DNA of 64,000 nucleotides from Deltaproteobacteria bacterium (lineage in GTDB: Bacteria; Desulfobacterota; Desulfarculia; Desulfarculales; Desulfarculaceae). The DNA lies in assembly GCA_020444165.1 (NCBI GenBank), contig JAHLLK010000012.1, positions 1 to 64,000 of the forward strand, in the 5' to 3' direction. Made by a program: the position numbers and the translations under genes. Below the pieces are notes generated by a model, which saw nothing but the letters and a program-made list of their open reading frames with translations, made no database searches and was not told the DNA's origin. How positions within the stretch are numbered: position 1 is the first letter of the stretch; every line of letters begins with the position of its first letter. Below, in pieces: positions 60,980 to 64,000 of the stretch.

Positions 60980-63376
60980 ATGCCCAAGTACGTGTGCATC
61001 CACGGCCACTTTTACCAGCCCCTGCGCGAAAACCCCTGGCTGGAAATGGTGGAGGTGCAAGACAGCGCCGCCCCCTTCCACGACTGGAACGCCCGGGTGA
61101 CGGCAGAGTGCTACGCGCCCAACAGCGCGGCGCGCATCCTGGGGCCCCAGGGGGTCATCGAGCAAATCGTCAACAACTACGAGAGCATCTCCTTCAACTT
61201 CGGGGCCACCCTCTTGGGCTGGTTGGAGCGCCACTCCCCCACGGTGTACGAGGCACTCTTGCAGGCCGACCGGGACAGCGCCGCCAACTGGGGCCACGGC
61301 GGGGCCCTGGCCCAGGTCTACCACCACCTCATCATGCCCTTGGCCACGGAGCGGGACCGCCAGACCCAGATCGTCTGGGGCTTGAAGGACTTCGAGCACC
61401 GCTTCGGCCGCCGGGCCCAGGGCATGTGGCTGGCCGAGACCGCGGTGGACACTCCCACCCTGGAGGACCTGGTCACGGCGGGGGTGGAGTTCACCATCCT
61501 GAGCCCCTTCCAGTGCGCCGCGGTGCGGGCCCCGGGCCAGGAGGCCTGGGCCGAGGCCGACGGCGGCCGGGTGGACCCCCGCCGCCCCTATCTGGTGCGG
61601 CTGCCCAGCGGCGGGAGCATCACCGTGTTCTTCTACCAGGCCGAGATTTCCAAGGCCGTGGCCTTTGAGAACCTCCTGGACGACGGCGGCCGCTTCGCCT
61701 CCCGCCTGAAAAGCGGCCTGGACCTGGGCAGCCCGGAGGATCAACTGGTGCTGGCCGCCACGGACGGCGAGTCCTACGGTCATCACCATCGCTTTGGCGA
61801 AATGGCCCTGGCCTTTGCCCTGGAGGCCCTGCACCAGGACCCCGAGGTGGAGCTGACCAACCCCGCCACCTATTTGGCCCATCATCCAGCCACCTGGGAG
61901 GCCAAGATCGTGGAGCGCTCCTCCTGGTCCTGCGCCCACGGGGTGGAGCGCTGGCGGGCCGACTGCGGCTGTGCGGTGAACCCGGGCTCCGGCTGGAACC
62001 AGGCTTGGCGCGCGCCCCTGCGGGAGGGTTTCGACCAGGTAGCCGCGCGCTTGGCGCAGATCTTCGAGGAAGCAGGCGGCCGTTTGTTCCAGGACCCCTG
62101 GGCGGCCCGCAACGACTACGTGGAGCTGATGTGGAACAACTCCCCGCCGGCCCGGCGGCTCTTTCTGGAGCGCCACGGCCGCCCCGGCCTCACCGAAGCG
62201 GACGGCCTCGCGGCCTGGCGGCTGTTGGAGATGAGCCGTTGGGCCATGACCATGTTCACCAGTTGCGGCTGGTTTTTCGACGACATCGGGGGCATCGAGC
62301 CCATCCAGAACATGTGGTTCGCCGCCCGGGCCATCCAGTTGGCCCGCCATCTGGGGGTCTCCGGTCTGGAGGAAGAGCTGGTGAACGTCCTCTCCCGGGC
62401 CCGCTCCAACGAGCCCCAAAAGGGCACCGGCGGGGACATCTGGCGGCGCAAGGTGGCCCCGGCCCGGGTCACCCCCGAGCGCGTGGCCGTGCACGCGGCC
62501 ATTTCCGGGGTCCTGGGCGAGGAGCCGCCGCCCGGCAAGCTGTATTGCTATGACTTGGTGAACGAGGCCCATTTCCACCGCGGCCGCCTGGGGCTCGCGG
62601 TGTCCTGGGGCCGGCTCCAGGTCACCCACCGCCGCCTGGGCGCGCCCCACGACCTGGTCTACGCCGCCCTCTACCCCGGCGGCCACGACTTCACCGGCTG
62701 GGCCTACCCTTCCCGAGGCACCGAGAGCGACGAGATGCTCCTGAGCCTGGGGCAGGAGCTGGAAGGGCCCCTGAAACTGTTGGACGTGGAGCAGATGGGC
62801 TCCATCCTGGACGGCTGCCTAGGCGGCGAGAAGCACAACATGCGGGCCATGTTCCTGGAAGGCCGCCGCAGCCTGGCCGAGCAGGTGTTGGAGAACACCC
62901 TGGAGCGCTACGCCGTGGCCGCCCGCAACCTCTATCACAGCAGCCGCGACCTCATGCTGTTCATGAGAAAGATGAACGTGCCCCTGCCCCCGGTCTTCAC
63001 CGCCCTGGCCGAGACCATGCTCACCGGTGAGCTGGTGGCCGGCCTGGAGTCGGGCAAGGCCGGGCCCCTGGGCTTGGGCGTGGGCGATTTGGCCTTGCAG
63101 GCCCGCACGCTCGGCCTCAAACTTGGCGCGGACAAGCTGCGTCTGGCCTTGGAGGAGCGCCTGGCCGCCCAGATCAAGGTCATCGCCCGGGAGCCGGCCG
63201 ACCCTTCGCCCCTGGAGTGGGCCCATCTCCTCTTGGACCTGGCCGAGGCCCTGGAGGTTTCGCCCGACCTCTGGGAGTCCCAGAATATCCTGTATCGCCT
63301 GGCCCAGCGCCTGAACGGCGACATCTCCCCCGGCCTGGCCGAGCTGGGCCGCCGCCTGAACCTGGATCTGGCCTGA
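60980..63376 (+). CDS. Glycoside hydrolase family 57 protein with DUF3536
   Basis: 798 residues from ATG 60980, with AGAGGGAA upstream. KYVCIHGHFYQPLRENPWLE is the GH57 start with its conserved HxHxxQP-like site. GMWLAETAVDTPTLEDLV holds the presumed nucleophile Glu, and ATDGESYGHHHRFGEMALAF holds the Asp of the catalytic pair. The second half is the DUF3536 domain, including the SCAHGVERWRADCGC segment. Members act on alpha-glucans. It is followed 37 bp later by a second GH57 gene, so both probably work on storage glycogen or a related polymer. Confidence 0.9.
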   Translation: MPKYVCIHGHFYQPLRENPWLEMVEVQDSAAPFHDWNARVTAECYAPNSAARILGPQGVIEQIVNNYESISFNFGATLLGWLERHSPTVYEALLQADRDSAANWGHGGALAQVYHHLIMPLATERDRQTQIVWGLKDFEHRFGRRAQGMWLAETAVDTPTLEDLVTAGVEFTILSPFQCAAVRAPGQEAWAEADGGRVDPRRPYLVRLPSGGSITVFFYQAEISKAVAFENLLDDGGRFASRLKSGLDLGSPEDQLVLAATDGESYGHHHRFGEMALAFALEALHQDPEVELTNPATYLAHHPATWEAKIVERSSWSCAHGVERWRADCGCAVNPGSGWNQAWRAPLREGFDQVAARLAQIFEEAGGRLFQDPWAARNDYVELMWNNSPPARRLFLERHGRPGLTEADGLAAWRLLEMSRWAMTMFTSCGWFFDDIGGIEPIQNMWFAARAIQLARHLGVSGLEEELVNVLSRARSNEPQKGTGGDIWRRKVAPARVTPERVAVHAAISGVLGEEPPPGKLYCYDLVNEAHFHRGRLGLAVSWGRLQVTHRRLGAPHDLVYAALYPGGHDFTGWAYPSRGTESDEMLLSLGQELEGPLKLLDVEQMGSILDGCLGGEKHNMRAMFLEGRRSLAEQVLENTLERYAVAARNLYHSSRDLMLFMRKMNVPLPPVFTALAETMLTGELVAGLESGKAGPLGLGVGDLALQARTLGLKLGADKLRLALEERLAAQIKVIAREPADPSPLEWAHLLLDLAEALEVSPDLWESQNILYRLAQRLNGDISPGLAELGRRLNLDLA

Positions 63377-63413
63377 ACGGCCAGGGGCCCCGCCCCTTCG
63401 GAGGACACGAGCC

Positions 63414-64000
63414 ATGGACCGCATGAGTCTCATCATGGTGTTGCACAGCCATCAGCCGGTGGGCAACTTCCCCAAAGTCTTCGACCTGGCGGTGCGGCAG
63501 TGCTACCGGCCGGTGCTGGAGATCCTGGCCGAATACCCCGAGTTCCGCTTGGGCCTGCACTACTCGGGCCCCTTGTTGGAGCACCTGGAGGCCAACGACC
63601 CCGAGTTCCTGGAGCTCTTGGGCGAGATGCACCGCCGCGGCCAGGTGGAGCTGTTGACCGGCGGGTACTACGAGCCTTTGTTGGCCCCCATCCCCACCCG
63701 GGACGCCCTGGGCCAGGTCAAGAAGCTCACCAGCTACCTGGGCCGGCGCTATTCCGCCAATCCCCGGGGCTTCTGGCTGGCCGAGCGGGTCTGGGAGCCG
63801 GGCCTGCCGGCCAAGCTGGCCCCCCTGGGCCTCGATTACACCATCGTGGACGACACCCACCTCTATTACGCCGGCAAATCCCCGGCTGACATGTTCGGCT
63901 ATCATCTCACCGAGCGGGAAGGCGCCCCCCTGGCGGTGTTCCCCACCCACAAGGACCTACGTTACACCATTCCCTTCAAGGAGCCCCAGGCCACCCTGGA
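63414..64000 (+). CDS. Glycoside hydrolase family 57 alpha-amylase/4-alpha-glucanotransferase type (3' end outside the window)
   Basis: About 195 residues are visible from ATG 63414, with GGAGG upstream, and the frame is still open at the right edge. IMVLHSHQPVGNF is the GH57 signature with HxHQP. RLGLHYSGPLLEHLEANDPE, ELLTGGYYEPLLAPIP and FWLAERVWEPGLP (with the catalytic Glu) follow in the order known for family 57 amylases and glucanotransferases. The second catalytic residue must lie beyond the window. It probably forms an operon with the preceding GH57/DUF3536 gene. Confidence 0.92.
   Translation, partial: MDRMSLIMVLHSHQPVGNFPKVFDLAVRQCYRPVLEILAEYPEFRLGLHYSGPLLEHLEANDPEFLELLGEMHRRGQVELLTGGYYEPLLAPIPTRDALGQVKKLTSYLGRRYSANPRGFWLAERVWEPGLPAKLAPLGLDYTIVDDTHLYYAGKSPADMFGYHLTEREGAPLAVFPTHKDLRYTIPFKEPQATL

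Overview
The window is a high-GC bacterial chromosome segment. It carries a conserved ffh-rpsP-khpA-rimM-trmD-rplS-rnhB-yraN-rsmI block, smpB, mnmA, recN, an HPr/Enzyme I pair and an aspartate-semialdehyde sulfurtransferase-type homocysteine module. Long GC-rich genes, frequent GTG/TTG starts with clear Shine-Dalgarno sequences, the DUF39/NIL-ferredoxin pair and tandem GH57 genes fit an anaerobic Desulfobacterota (deltaproteobacterial) host. That placement is inference. No rRNA, tRNA, integrase or transposase gene was recognised.

Region 1 (1-11.5 kb) is an accessory region at the 3' end of comM. The intact comM 3' end (1-530) is followed by an AT-rich four-gene defence-like cassette: DNA methyltransferase, GHKL ATPase, SF2 helicase and a PD-(D/E)XK-like protein. 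After it come at least four decayed comM fragments in the same orientation. They alternate with uup, an amidohydrolase and an XRE/membrane-protein pair. Two of the fragments start at the same comM codon, and each lies directly downstream of a hairpin element.

Region 2 (11.5-26 kb) holds a SnoaL-like protein, a lipoprotein zincin, a divergent LysR/FlK-like thioesterase pair, and a cluster of CxxC-less HMA-like proteins around a 1054-residue P-type ATPase with Ca2+-pump signatures. A ParA-like ATPase, an ArsA-family ATPase with a small partner, and a pyrE-like four-gene operon follow. The gaps here contain several families of long palindromic repeats.

Region 3 (26-33.4 kb) is a cell-surface module: an SDR epimerase, an MBOAT O-acyltransferase with an SGNH-like partner, and a giant membrane glycosyltransferase-like protein with TPRs.

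Region 4 (33.3-45.4 kb, minus strand) is mostly housekeeping: the mnmA-rrf2-DUF39-NIL ferredoxin sulfur operon, smpB, HPr/EI and the ribosomal/tRNA-modification/SRP block.

Region 5 (45.8-64 kb) holds a cysteine-free ThiF-like protein, recN, an SGNH/methyltransferase/outer-membrane-protein operon, two adjacent pseudogenes (a barrel protein with an in-frame TGA, and a doubly disrupted alpha/beta hydrolase), and a ParC/ParP-like pair next to a stand-alone CheW. After these come a Cache protein, a universal stress protein, a 79-bp tandem array, a SagB-type dehydrogenase with a small partner, and two GH57 genes, the last cut by the window end.
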